This document shows, piece after piece, positions 12,052 to 25,800 of a stretch of 64,000 bases of DNA; the stretch's first letter is position 1, and every line of letters starts with the position of its first letter. The DNA comes from Ilyonectria destructans. Lineage: Eukaryota > Ascomycota > Sordariomycetes > Hypocreales > Nectriaceae. Below the pieces are notes generated by a model that ran no database searches, had not been told where the DNA came from, and saw only the letters and a program-made list of their open reading frames with translations. Location of the stretch: NCBI GenBank assembly GCA_020740775.1, contig JAHEWK010000006.1, positions 1,178,001 to 1,242,000 of the forward strand. The letters run 5' to 3'. A program made the position numbers and the translations under genes.

Positions 12052-13852
12052 TTACTTTCGGAGGCCGACCTTGCCGGCCAGACTCCTCCAAAATCGCGCC
12101 CCCTTGCGCTCTTCGCTGTGCGTCCGTAGCATAACCTCGTCCCGTTGCATCGGTCCCACAATGTCCTCGTCGCCCCGGGCGGGGAACTTGCCTTCTGCGT
12201 CGAGCAATCGGGGAACCGCGCTGGGCAGTCCATCCTCCAGTCGTCGCCATTGCATGCCCGCAAAGACGTCGTCGACCGGGGGACGGCCCAGGAGCGCAGC
12301 TCCGCCACTGCTGGCGCGCGCGCGTCCGCGGCCTCGGCTGCGGCTTCGGGAGGCGTTTGTCGAAGGGGAAGCCGAGTTGGTCACCGCCACAATCTGCTCC
12401 ATAAGGCTGTCGTGGGTCACTCGCCATCGCCTCTCCGTCTCCGCCCACTTGGCCTCCGTCAGGGCGTAAATCTTGCTCGTCTCGCCGTAGTTCTCGCCAG
12501 TTCGCACCAGGTGCTTAGTGTAGTTGCACCTGGCCATGTCCCAATCGTTGCGCAGCTGTCGAAGCGCCTCCAGGTTGATTGTCTCGGGCTGGTAGGGCAG
12601 GGGGGTAATGGTGAAGTTTGCGTGTCCGAGACGGTCCGACCATTCATCGTGCTCCTGTAGCATCGCGGGGAGCGGGAGAGGCAGCTCGGGGCTACTTGGG
12701 CCGTGTCGGAAAGATGAGACAGACGGCTTGGTGCTGAGGGACGGTCTCGGGAACTGTGTAAGTGTGGGCGGGGGTGATTGGAATTCAGTGGTGGCTGGAG
12801 AGGGCGCCACTGTAGGGGACTGCAGAGGCGACTCTGGGGGAGGCTTGCTGAGAGCGCTGGTCATGAGTGGCGGCAGGAGAGGAGTGGTGGCCATTCCACG
12901 CTCGCGTTCCAAGCTCGATCGTTCCTGGTAGGTCATGGGCTGGTCGATATCGATGGGCGAAGGCAGATTGATACTCTCGGTACTCTCGAAAAAGGACAGG
13001 GCGGGCGTGGGTAGGATCGGCTCGTTGGCTCGCTCAGGGCCGGGTCGGCTGGGGGCAGACATGGACGACGAGCGGCTTGAGGGAGCACCCGAAAGCACGA
13101 CGCTCTCGAGGCTGAGTTCGCCGCGGGGAGAGAGGATCGGGTTGCCTCTTCGGCTGCTGCTTCGGCTGCTGGCCTTCCAGCGGGTCATGCTGGGCAGGCG
13201 GGATCCAATGCGCGAGGTGAGGCCGCTGAATGGAGATTCGCTTCCGGACTTTTTCCTGTTAGAGTAGTTGGCGTCAACCGAGACGTCACCGTCGCTAAGG
13301 AATCCCATGTCGTAGTCCAAGTCGTAATCACTGACGAGGTTGCCGTGGAACATGATGTCCTCGGAACTATTTCGGTGCTCACAGGGCTCGTCACCTATGT
13401 GGAAGAAATCGTCCGTGTTAGTGAATCATCCCTCGAGGTTGCAGCGTGAGGCAGGGCGAAAGGGGAGGAGAAAACATACAGAGACAGCTGTAGAGACCAA
13501 AATGATCGTCCATATCGGAAGCGTCGTCGTCGTCCTCCTCCTCGGGCTCAAAAGGCTCTTCCTGCACGTCGGGCAACAGACTCTTCGACTTGGAATGGAC
13601 GGTTTGCGTAGGCGAGACTGGGCTCTCCTGCAACTGAGGCGGGAGTTCGAGAGACGAGGCAGAGCTGGAAACTCGGAAGTGGCCCTTGGGAGAAAAGGTC
13701 GGGGTGACGGGCGAGGTGATGTCGGACGAGGACGAGTTTGTGGTGTAGTAGACGTAGGAGAGATCGCAGTCGGGGCTGGACTGTTGGACCTCCCACTTGC
13801 GGCGCTGGTCGACCAGCTGCGGGAGGAGCAGCGGCTTGAGCCTGGGCGACAT
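12052..13852 (-). CDS. conserved fungal low-complexity protein with a helical C-terminal region, unknown function
   Basis: Two exons on the minus strand, 13852..13480 and 13394..12052, with an 85-nt intron (GTATGT donor, CTAAC branch, CATAG acceptor), give 571 aa. The start MSPRLKPLL at 13852 is the first ATG of the frame. Residues about 100-120 are strongly acidic (EEEDDDDASDMDD). The middle is Ser/Pro-rich with many SP motifs. A conserved-looking helical block at roughly 385-455 (ALRQLRNDWDMARCNYTKHL followed by GENYGETSKIYALTEAKW) is the only part that looks folded. The C-terminus is basic (FWRSLAGKVGLRK). I recall similar proteins across Pezizomycotina without an assigned function. The spliced frame is clear; the role is unknown. 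Confidence 0.82.
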
Positions 13853-16800
13853 GATGCCGGCCGTCGGTCGAGACCGTGGGTAGAGGGGCGGGAGAGGGGA
13901 AGCCGTGACTTGCTGAGTGGTTGCTGTAGTTTTTGGGATGTATGACGAAGAGAAGAGGGAGGGTGGAAGAGGACGCCGGCCGGTCTAAGAGGAACGAGTG
14001 GTGATGGCTGAGGGAGTGGTGTGGGTGTGGCACAGCAAGAGCAAAGTACTTAGTGGCGGCGGATCCGAATGTGGATTGAACCGTCAAAAATGTGGGATGG
14101 CAAGAAAGCACGGGCGCGGTCGGTCGGTCGGTCTGGAGGGTGGGTGCTGTGGGTGCAGTGGGTGCAGTGGGCGCTGTGGGCGAAGGCGTTGGCACTTGCG
14201 CGCTGGCGTTGGGCACCGGGGATGCGGTGGCTGCTTCTGGTCTGGGCGGGAAGATGGTGGGGTAAGAGCGAGGGTAAGAGCGAGGGTGGACAGGGAGCCT
14301 GGCAACCTGGCTTGGGACCGCGGCTTCCCAGTTTTTTTTTCTTTCCTCCCTAGCGGGCGGCGGGCGGTGCTTGGATCCGGGACCCGGTGCTGGGGGAGGA
14401 GGCGAGGGGACTGGTGGCACACTCTTTCCTCGCTACTAGCACTTGTTGATTGTTGTTGTTTGGGTGGGTGCCAAAAACAAAAACACAGTCGGTTATAATG
14501 ACGATTGCTTTTTCTTTTTCTTTTTAGACTTTACCGCGGGTGGGTGTGCAGTGTTGGCTGGTGTACGGTAGGGCGGCTGTTTGTTGTGACTTGTAACAAA
14601 TTCTAGATGACTGGACTGAACTGTGCTGCACTGAGTTTTCTCAATAGACAGAGAGGGGAGGTGGAATTGATCCGAGAAAAGCCGCTGGGAGACAAAAGGG
14701 CAAAGAAACTAGCCGGACACGATGGTTATAATCGATGCGGAGAACCAGGGCGTGGGAATGAATGGGCATGGGGCATGGGCATGGGCATGGGATGATGCGA
14801 TGGGCTGGGCAGCAGGCGCGCAGCGTGGGCGTGGGCGTGGGCGCGGGGGTTGCAGGGCGACTTGAGTTGAGGTGGTTGAGCGACTGATTGAGAGGGAGGA
14901 GCTTCCAGTCGTCCACGTGTTGAGCTGTCGGTTGGGCGCAAGTACATGGGCCAGTTACTTGATGCTGCTGCTATGATGCTACCCGCGGCTGTAGACCGGT
15001 GCGGTACGTACTTGCATGTAATGGATGTACGATGTAGGTGGTAGGTATGTCTGTATGTAGGTATTATGCACGCATGTACGGTGCGCAAGGTAGGTGGTGC
15101 ACTTTGCTGTTTTGTTCCTGGAATGATTCTCTTGTCCTTGTTGTGTTGTGCTGTATGCTGCTGTGCTGTCGTGTTGCGGTGCGGCGTTGCGGCGTTGCGG
15201 TGCGGTGCAGGCCAGCCCTCAATCAGCCTTCTGTGTGGTCAATGTCGTCGTGGTGCGTGCTGCTGCAGTGGTCTGCCGTGCTTTTGCTCTGGGGACAAGA
15301 AAGGTAGGTACATAGTAGCTATAAGAGCGCCCGGCTATAGGGACTGGCGGGCCCAGGACCACAGGGGAAGCAAAGAAGGTGGGTGGTGAGTGGCCGGGGA
15401 AGGGGGGCGGATGGCACGGCGGCCTGTCTCGCCTGTGAGTCTGTGTCTCCGTCTGGACGGTCTGGTCGCCGTTTCTTTTCCCTCCCTTTCCGTGCTGTCG
15501 ATTTGTCTTTCCAGGGTCAATGTGACGTGGAGGTGAAGAAAGGTGGATCTGCAACGGCGAGGTTCGAGCACAGAGTCGTCGGTTACGGGTTCCATTCAAG
15601 TGCAAGCGAGTCCTGAGCCTGAGTCCGACTCCGAGGGCGGCTGGTTTGCCTGCAAAAACCCAGCAGCCGCAGTCTCTCGTGGTTGGGCGGGCTTTCTCTC
15701 GACCCTGCAGTGGCAGCGCCCCCAGTGACAGCCCCTCAGAAAACCCAGTGGCAGCCCGCTCAGCCTGCTCCGCTGCTCCGCTACCGCCAGGCCAGGCCAG
15801 GCTGCCAGGCGACGGCTCCCAGCGTCCACGACCACTGCAGTGGGGTTTCCAAGGACCTTTTCCCGGCTCGGGCTGCCACCCAATAAGTTGGTCGGTGGGC
15901 ATTTTCGGTGGGGAGCCAGGACCCTGGTTGTTCCCTCCCCGCCGGCCTGTTTGCTGTGTTCCCGGCCAGGATCAGGCCTGAAAACAGAAGGAAAGAAGCC
16001 CTGGAACCCCTCCCACACTTCCGGGCTCCCTGTCAACCGCTAGCCGGAGGGGGACTACCACAGCGTCCAATGCTCGCTCACAAAGATCCTCCGTCGATGA
16101 GAGAGTTCTGAGAAGCATAGCAGGGATACGGCATCAGGTATCTCCTCGCTGCGGGCTTGCGCTGGTTGGTCCTGCACTCCTGCTGGCTCACGTACTGGCT
16201 GGGCTGATTGACAGACGACTTCTCATGGCCTGCGCGGGGGACTCAGGAAGCAGGTTGCGTGTCTGTCGGACGGAATGGGACAATCGCTGGCAATTGGGAA
16301 CAAGCAGACACGCCCAGAAATGGCACGACCATGGCGGCATACACGCCCCCTCACGCCGCCGCGCAGTAGGTGACGCTGTCAGCGCTGCCGCTGCTTCTGC
16401 GGGTGCTGCATTCGTCCTGCTCCCACATCCCATACGGGGGGGAGGGGGAAATGTCGGGGGAGTAGACAAGCACATGCGATTGGGGAATGCCACTGGTCGC
16501 GAAACTCCGGGGGGACAAACATGACAGCAGTTCGGACGGGACGGAGAGTGCAGTTGCGTATCTACGGGAGGTGGCGGGCTGGTGTGCCACCCTTCCCAAT
16601 GGTATGGTAACAAGGGAGAGAGAGACTCTTAACGTTGAGTCTTATTGATTCATTGTTCGCCCATTGACCGAGAGTCAGTCAGCGTAGCCTCGCCATTGTT
16701 TGTTGAATCAGTGTGTTGATTTTCTCGGCCTATTCGAGCTATGTGCGTCATGTTTTTCCATGTGTGTTTGCTTGTGATCGACTCTTTGTCCTTTGTCACT

Positions 16801-19800
16801 ATCTATCTTCCTTCCCATTCAGTCGGATTGCAAACAACCCCCAACTCTACACCTCTCCTTGCTTCTTTGCACCTCCACCTCTCCTTGCTTCCCCGACACT
16901 TCCCCGACCTCAGAAGCCAGCCTCCAATGCAATCCCGTTTCACCTCCTCCCTATACCGTCTTCTTGCCCCCAAGGATCCATCTTCCCACTTGTCGTCCCA
17001 CACCGGGTCGAGCACGACCGCACCGCCAGTACTGGCAGGGGGGCGACGACACCGTCCCCAGCGTCTGGCACCTCCCCGGCCTCGTCCCCCCGGTGCTGGC
17101 TGGCAGGTCCCCAAAGTCTCGATTCCCTGGTGTCCCACCCGCTCCGCTAGGAGCCCGGAAAGCGCATCCATGTCCCGGAAGCTCCATCTAACGTCGCTCG
17201 CCGCTTCCCGCCTCTCTGGACCCAATGCGACTCCTGTGGGTAGACTAGCTCGGAGGCTCGGGCTCTGGATTCGCCTCTCGACGTTTGTCGGTCCGTTACG
17301 TTTTGTCGGTGCCTCGCTCGGATTGACTCATGACGGCTCCCGGAGCTACCAAACTCAACGCACAGAAGGGGCAGTCTCGCCGTAAAGCCACTGACGGCAC
17401 AGGTCCCTTCATTCTAAAGCACAAGCCGTCACGCAATGCATTGTCACTGAATGCATTGTCACTGCCATGTGCCTTTTTAATCCAACTGCCCAAAACTGCA
17501 TCATTACGTCGTCAACGACCCAAGCTGGTTGCCCAGAATGTCGATCACTTCCCCAATCAGCCTGCGGGAGCCCAACCTACTAGCAACGTCAATGCCAACG
17601 AAGGCGTTCGTTTCGGCCGTGGTGTCTCGGCAGCGACCCGTTCATGTTTTTCCGGCCGCCTCTCCGACGTCCACGTCCACGATGCCCACATCGGTCATCA
17701 CGGGATGCCTGGTCTCTGTGACTAGGGCCGCCCTGATTCATGCTTGGTTCTGGTTTTGTTTTTGCGTGTAAATTGTCACTTTGCATCCCCTCGTTTCCCG
17801 GTCCGATGCCGTCCCTGCCTCCGCCTGCCCGGCTTTGTCAGAGCTAACGCGATCGCATCCATGTCTTCTCGTCACCGACTCCAGGTTTGGCTCCATCGCA
17901 TCTGAACTTGAGACGGCTGGAAATTTCTTGTACGTACTACGCAGATGGATATCCAGATGAACCCCAAGCAGACCCGTCGCTAGGGGAGGCTTCCGGGTGT
18001 CCCTCCGAGGACCCCAACTTTTGGGCCATGGCTCCCACCATCGCCCATGCCCATGCTGCTTGACTCTCCCGGTACCGCGAGGACTCGTGGCCGACGGGGC
18101 ACGACTGCCCATCGAAGCATAGCGGCCGCTCCTAGGGCATTCCCAAGGGATAGGAAACGACGCGGCGAGCGGGGCCATGGAAGGGTATGGAAGGCATCCT
18201 AGAGGAGGACCGGCGCTGGTGGCTGGGCACCAAGGGACACCAGCCGGGGCCAGAGGGCACCAAATCGCGCCGGCGCCGTGGATGCGACCGCCGTGGCCCA
18301 GCGCTCCGGGAGCGACCCCAAAAGCTTAGTTACCAGGTATGGGTGTGCCGTCGCTCATTTCCCTCGCTAGGCTTCAGTTGTTCGTGTTTGAAGTAGATCT
18401 GCCGTGATTTGGGTAGCTGTCATTGAGATTCAATCTCTTTTTTTACGAGTAGCGACACGGCGGAAGTACAAATTTCGCCTCTGGTCACGGGCCGGAAGCG
18501 GGTAAACCGTCCGGGATTCTTCAACACCGCCAACTCAAAGATCTCCGCCACTTGGCAGACCGACCTTTCATCCCTTTTGCAACAGCAATCCACCCGCAAT
18601 TCGCCAGGTTCCGATCCAACCGCCCGACCGCTGAGTGCAAACAGACTCCAGGCTCCTCTCATGCATAGTCGACCTCCGCCTCGCTCGTCCTCGCCCTCAG
18701 CGCCAGGCCAGACAAGCCATCCCCCAGCGGCCACGATGCCCTGGTGTGTCGGAGGTTAAAGCCCTGCCGCATTAGCTCCCAGCGAGGGTACCTCGACTCT
18801 CACCGGTCAGCACGTAGCGGAGCATGTTCCTCTCACTCGACGCTCGCGGAAGCTTGCACAGTGTCCCGCTCACACGTGTGTTGCTCCCGTTGCGTCGTCT
18901 CTCTAGCTGCCTGTGTGCTGTGGCTGTGGCTGGTCACACATGGTGCGCCCACAGACCACAACCGACTGACAATTGGCAGTGCTGTTCACATGGGCTTTGT
19001 GCATGCGCAAATGTGCGCTACATACCGAGTGCACAGCACATATCCTGGCGCTATGGCCTTCTTGATACCGACAACCTGCCTGTCTCGACACGTGCGTCTG
19101 ATAACGCCTGATATGGATGGGCAATCGACTCAGCGCAGATACGGGAACTCGCTCACCTTACTCATGCGGAATGGCGTTTGACCACGAAACCCTCTCCCAC
19201 ATCAGTCTAACGCCTCTAAGGACTACCGACCTTGCAAGCCAGACCCGACAATTGACTTGCGACGTGTGTCTAGACAATTGAGTTTGCACTACACGCCCGA
19301 CTCGTGGTCGTGGGGGTTTAGTCGCCCAGACTGCGAGTAGTTCCAAGAATCGCAAGTGACAGAGAGTCAGCCTAGCAAATGGATTCTCGCGTGGAGACAT
19401 GTCAACGGAATCAGTGCCCGAGTGGGCAGTAGCTCCAGGTGCTCGTGTGCTCTCTGTCCGGTCTCGGGGCGTCCTTTGTGTGCTCTCGCAAACCCGTCGC
19501 CATGACTCTTATCCAGCTTCTCGCTAGGCATTGAGTATGAACACATGCAGAATCAGAGGGAAACCTCGGCATTGGGCGCAGTTTAGTGGACTTTGTTGAG
19601 TTCACTAAGGCTGTGGTTCCCCATCACCATCGCAAATCCTTCCCGTCATCATCGGCAAGCGGCCTCTTTTGGCAAGCAGGTTACATTTGGCGGCTCGTTT
19701 GCTCGCCCTTCGGTTCGCCCACGCTGAGTTCAATCCCACCCTATCAGCCCCCACTACTGTCAAGCTGCTCGGTTCTTCTTTGGGCTATGACTGCTGTGCA

Positions 19801-22800
19801 AGGCTCTTCTCTCTTCTCTTGTGTCATCCGCCCCATCTATTGCCTCGCCTCCATTGGCTCTCGACTTGCCTCTAACCTCTGCTGATCCTTGCCATGTTAA
19901 ACTGCCTTCACAAACCGACGGCCTCGTTCCGACCCGCTTCAGTTGGTGCCTGGGAGCGGATGCTTGTGGTGCCTGGGCGACGAGGCACCAATCCACATAC
20001 CCTTGTCGGCTGCGGATGGTCTCTGCCACCAACTCCCCAACAAGGAACAGGACACCAGCTTGAGAGACAAACTCCCAGGAACCACTTTTCGCAAGCATGG
20101 CGATGGATGGCTTGTACATTCGCCTAAACCCGCAAAGTTCCACCATCGTCATCCCCGTTGCTAGGCTTATCTTTCATCTATTATATGGGCTCGGCCTGCA
20201 ATCCTCGGCTAATACGGTAGCTCGGACTGGTGGCTTGCATAGATATGCTCTCCGGAACTGCGGAAGCACGTTGTAAGTCGGGACCGGCGCCGCACGATCA
20301 GTTGAGCACGCACCGTCCGGCGTTCCATCTAGCGATGGCGCGAGCATACTGCCGTTCTTACCTGAAGGAAGAAGCACAGTCTCAGTTGGTAATACCGATG
20401 GTCTCTGTGACACCGTTGCGTGTAAGCCAACTGGCCCGGAACCTCTAGTGAGGTTGTGCACAGTCGTGTTGCCGACAGCATCGCCCAACGGTCCATTGTT
20501 ACGACCTGGCTCAGCGTACAGCCCAGAAAAGGGCTCGGCTAACATGAGCGTATCAATTGAAAATCTGCAATCAATTAATTCCCTTGTCCGCCAGTGCAAC
20601 AAGAGCCAGCGTTAGTCTAATGCGAGTCGCCACTAACAAATGTCCCGCGCACCAACATTGCATATCATGCGGCCAGAATCACGTACATGTCAGCATTGTT
20701 GGGGTTTCCCGATATCAATCCTTCGGCAGTTAAATATAGGCGGCAGTTGAAGAAAATGAGATCTGGAAATGAGAAAAAGACGAACGAGGGTTACAGAGTG
20801 GCAAGGAATTCGCCCAACCCAGTGATTCCACTCAAATTAATCGGTGGCTGGCTGAGAATCGTTGGCAATGCAACGTCCACCCTCCAATTGAGCAAGAGCT
20901 TGCCCTACCTCAAGCCACAATCGTGGGAAGAGAAACAGGGTTACGGCCCGGAAGCCGTTAGACTTGTCTCTGGTCATATTTCCGGCACCGATTGTGCTGC
21001 AGATCGGCAATCGGTCTGGGTTACATTGAATCGAGTTTGCCACGAACTGAACGAACATTCAAGCCACGCAGAACAGATAGAGCGATGTCTTGAACGATAC
21101 GGGAAGCCCCTCTGTTACATTTCTCACTGGCACTGTATCATCGGCCTCGCGGAAGGGGTAACGGGCATGCTGCAAGTTGCAGGTGTCTTTCGCATATTCT
21201 TGGAAATTCGACGCGACCTTGACGGCGGCCAATGACAATTGTAAAGCGTTCCATCCCGCAGCGCATCATACCCACGTCACGTTACGGGGGCTGGAGGACC
21301 GATTAGGATGCACGTCCGTATTGGAGCTCTCACGTCACGACCGTGAAAAACGCTCGTAAGAAGAACGTCATCCAATTGAGCTCTTCCCAGTTTCCTCGCT
21401 TCGGTAGAAGCTCTTGAAGAGCTTTCAATCTAATCCTCCCTGATTGGATATGACGCCCTGGGGGCTGGGGATCTCACGGCCATCTTTGGACGTACCTGCA
21501 TCCGGTGGGCGGTGCTGACGACGACATCGACTGGACGTTTTCCCTTACCAATACCCACTCATGCTGACAGATGGATTCAATGGAGTACCTCGTTTGTCCA
21601 GAGTAGGAGCGGTTGCGGTTCTCTGCAGCCTTCTCAGCAACCTTTCCCTGTCCAGTACGAACCTTGACAAGGGATCCAGGTTCTGGGTTCCATGGACAAA
21701 GCCTTGCCCGAGGTGGCTCCGACTCTCGCCGCGCCGCTGACAGGAGGATGCGAAGCAGGATGATGCTGGGAGGCTGTTTGATCGGCGACTGGTCGAATGG
21801 CTATCGTGGGGTATCTGAGTAATCGACCGATCTCAGCCGACGGGAGACAGGCCATGGACCTCCATGGAGGTTTGTCAGCCCTCTTTCGTCCGCCATTGAT
21901 CCCCGCCATTGTGCGAGCCGATGGCGCAGGAACATCTCTCCTCGTCCGAAGTACCACGAGGAGTATCATCCAAAGTGTCAGCCCCGTGTTGGTCCATGCC
22001 AAGGTGGCAACGTTCTTGCGGGTACTACCCATCCTGCCTCTCCACCAGCTTCTCAATCGAGATGCAAGGTTTTCCCAATTGACGGCCGTTGGGGTTCACT
22101 CGGCTTGTGCCTAGCGAGGCATTTTCGGTCTCACTGGACAGCTCCAAGCTCTGGAGTTGGAGGGCTGCGACTCGACGCCATTCGCTCCGCTGAGCCCTAA
22201 CAGAGGGCCACCACGCAGACAGGAAAGCTTGGTGCGTCTGTGTTCCTGACGATCGTGGCCGGGGGGCTGGACAAAGCGGGACAAGTGGTACCACACACAC
22301 ACGGGAGTGCGCCAACGGGCGCTGGCTGACCTGAGCCCTGCGGAGTTGGCTGCAGCAGGACGAAAGCCATGCTTCGGCAGGGAAGAGCTCTCGCAGCTTT
22401 CTCAGATGGCTTTCTTTACTTTTTTGTCTGCCTCTTCACGACGAAGGATTTTGTTTCGTCTCGAGAGCCAGGAACATGCCGGTATGCAACAGGGATCGCA
22501 TCTGGAAAGAGTGACTTGAGAGACAAGTCTCGGCTGAGGCCATCCGCAATTTGGCTTTACCTAGTCGGTAGCATTCAGCCGCAGCCCTGCTACTGGCTCG
22601 ATTCGGATCGGTCAGTTCAGGCACCGTTCCGCTGTGCTCAGGCACCGGAGACGGTTGAGTGGTTGCATGCGCCAGGCTAGCAGAGGGCGCCATGAAAAGG
22701 TGGGCAACCATCACTGGCTCTTTGGGCTGGTCGTGGATGGAGAACGGCGATGAAGTTTTTTCTTCTTCTTCTTTTTGCTAGGTGACTCCACCATGCCCTA

Positions 22801-25800
22801 GGTGAAGAGGATTCGGCAATCAGATGTCACATTTTTCATCAGCAAGGGCGCATTGGAATCGAATCGGCAATTGAAAAATGGCTTGAGGTGGCTGGGATCT
22901 GATGCAGTCGTGTGTGCGAAGCGAAGGAAGTACTTGGTGAGAGTTCTCATCCGGGCTTGACCTTGAAATCTGACGGTTGAGAAACCTTGTCCGTCGGCTA
23001 GCACGTCCTTATCCCAACGCTGCATTTCGATTTGGATGAAACAGCCATTTGCGCCTCTCAGCCGCGGTCAATTTATTTTCTGCAGGGAATTCCTCGCTGA
23101 ATGCTTCCGTCTCAGCCGTTACGGCTCCGTACCAACGTAGCTCAGCTCTCCCCCAGACACTTTAAGATGCGGATGGGCCGGACGACCCGGAGACGCGGCA
23201 CCCGTTGAGTCCGGGGCCATGACCGACATGCAGCAAAGTCGCGCGAGACTGGTCTCTCCAAGGTTCTCGACCAGCTGTGGACCAGCCGTGCGCAAGAAGC
23301 AGCATATCCCTGCAATTATACGCAGCCGCGAAAACACGGGGAGAGTCAGCGACGGAGTAAGCAGGCGCCCTGCGGGTTCATCCTGTTCACCGCTGTGGAA
23401 TTGAGAAATTTCCCTCTGCACGTCTTGTATGTTAGTCACTCAATCCGACTCGACAATGGCCATTGCGCGCAGAGGCTTTCCATGGGGACCCGGCGGCTGC
23501 TTGCAGAAGCAATACACGCGGCGGGACAGGCCTGGATCGTGGCTGGCGCCGTGTGGCGACACCTCATTCGCTGGAGGCCCAACTCCGAGCATACATGTAC
23601 TGTACTGTTCTCGGGGATCCTCTGGGGAGTCAGCGAGGTCGTCGGCTGGCGAGGTGGGGGCGGGCTGCCGAGCATCGGCCACGATGCGATGCTGCTGGCG
23701 CGGGAGTTGTCCCACATTGAGGCCATCCCGGCGTCCGGGGCTGATGTCGGCGTGGACATGTGATGGAACCGGGAACAGCGCATTCCGGGGAGAAGCCCAT
23801 TGCTCGCTGGGGCCGGTCAAGGACTGTGCAGGCGCAGAGGGCGAATTGTGTGATGTCGACATGATCTCATCCAGTGTCGAAGCGCCGCGGCTGCGACGGC
23901 GTTTGCATGGGGTGTACATGGCTCTTCTACGTGGAAGCGTGTGGTTTGAAGGGTAGTGACAAACCAGTTGTTGGGCCACCTCTACAGCTGTCATGGGCCG
24001 ACGTACTTACTAACTGTGCATGCTTAATCGCGACCTAGAGTTGCAGCCGACGTAGGAACCCTCGACGGCACCGTCGGCACATGTATGTTGGACGAGGGGA
24101 CGAGGGGATTCTGCTGCACGGCGGGCAGTACCTTGCGTGAGACCCTGGATAGACTCGTCCCACGGCCGCATCAGGACGTGCTGCTCGTGCTTTCCCGAGC
24201 GGAGAAGCCTCTGGCGGATAGGCAGAGTTGACGTGGCTATGTGCCTCGCCGTTGTTTCGTTTGTGTCGGGAGTTTGTGGGCGACCTTGTCGTTGTCTAGC
24301 GGTGAGGTGCTGTCGCGAGGACGCGGCAGAGCTCGGTTGGAGGTTGTCGGGTGAAGGGCGACGGCTGTGGTCATTCTATGATTGCCATGTGTTCGTTTGA
24401 TTGTAGCTATGCGGGATAATTGATGCCGTTTGTTGGAGAGAGTTGGTTGATAGAACTGTGGCGAGTGAGGCAATTGACTAAACCGGCGACGCTTTCGTCT
24501 GTGAGGTGACGAATGCTTGGTTGGATCAATCCTTTAGGTTCAATGGCTCTTTCATTGCGAAACAATGTCACTTGCGTGTAGGTAGTGAGTGGTCAAAAGT
24601 ACCTAAATTTGGTGATAGTAGTTCTGGTTCATGATCAGCATTCGTTCAATGGAGCAATTCCATAACCTACTGTGCTCACACTCCAAGTCCATTTTGATCC
24701 CACCCGAGTCAATTAGGTCCGTCTGGTTCAATTTTATTATTTCAATTGAATTATTGACTCAATTCGTGCCATCCTCGGCAGAAAAGCTGTTGATTTGTGT
24801 AAGTGCTGGCAGCATGGCCCGAAGTCGAGAGGATATGGTCCAGGGTAGGTACCACAACAATCGTGGTTGAGGGATAACTCCTTCATGACATGATAGGAAA
24901 GGGGTTGGTGGTACTTCATAGAAGATTTAGGTCAAGATATATCGATCTGGACTTTCCATGCCTTGTTATTATCTTCCTCTAAACGGGCAATCTGTTTAGA
25001 GCGTCGTATTAGTGATGATGTCGAACTACCCCTTGTCGCGACTATATTAGGCCGACGTAGGCATTAATCGTTGGCCTATATTTTGTTGTTAATGCTTCCC
25101 ACAAGGAAGAAGAATCCCCTAGGAAAACCTAGAACTTCACGTTCTAGACTTGATTGGGACGTACACCTATGTGTGCCGGTGAAGGTACGGTAATAGGTGG
25201 CGGCTGGCCATTACTCAGGTCGTTAAGTCCATCGCGACATGTGTCATATCGCATAGAGCATTGCCCTCAGACTCGAGCAGAACTAGATGGATAGAGACTA
25301 TTACAGAATATCCAGGAAATAGAAGGGACCCAACTAGGGTATAAATGGTAACCTAACCCAGGAGCCGCGCTTCACATTGATTAGCTACCCTTGCCACCTG
25401 GCGCTTGCCGGGGACAAGTCAGGACGAAGCATGCAGGTCCGAGGCAATAACACATAATTAAGACATGGCACAACAGATTAAGGCGACCTCTCAGAGCTCC
25501 CGCCGAGATGGGCGTATGTTTTGACCGCTGGCATGGAACAGGGGTGTAGGGAAAGCTGGGAATGCCAACCAGAAGCCTAATGATGCCGAATGTAGGCGAA
25601 TAGGAACACATTTGAAACAACGTTTGCGTTTAATCTTGCATACGGGATGTAGATGCTGCGCCCAAAACCCACTGTAGAAGGTGTTGGCCATTCCCGTTCC
25701 ACCGCATGATGGTGTCCACCTGACACACCATGATCCTCTGCTCATGCAGGAACTTCCTAATACGATCTTAGAAACCCGTATAAGCTTAAAGTTAGTGAGA

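Noticed and set aside
15219..15902. 227-codon minus-strand open frame
   Set aside because: Gly/Pro/Thr-rich translation of GC-rich repeat-like DNA, with overlapping open frames in other phases.
20687..21235. 182-codon plus-strand open frame in the gene desert
   Set aside because: No recognisable domain, no splice or promoter support, and neighbouring frames of similar length on both strands point to chance.
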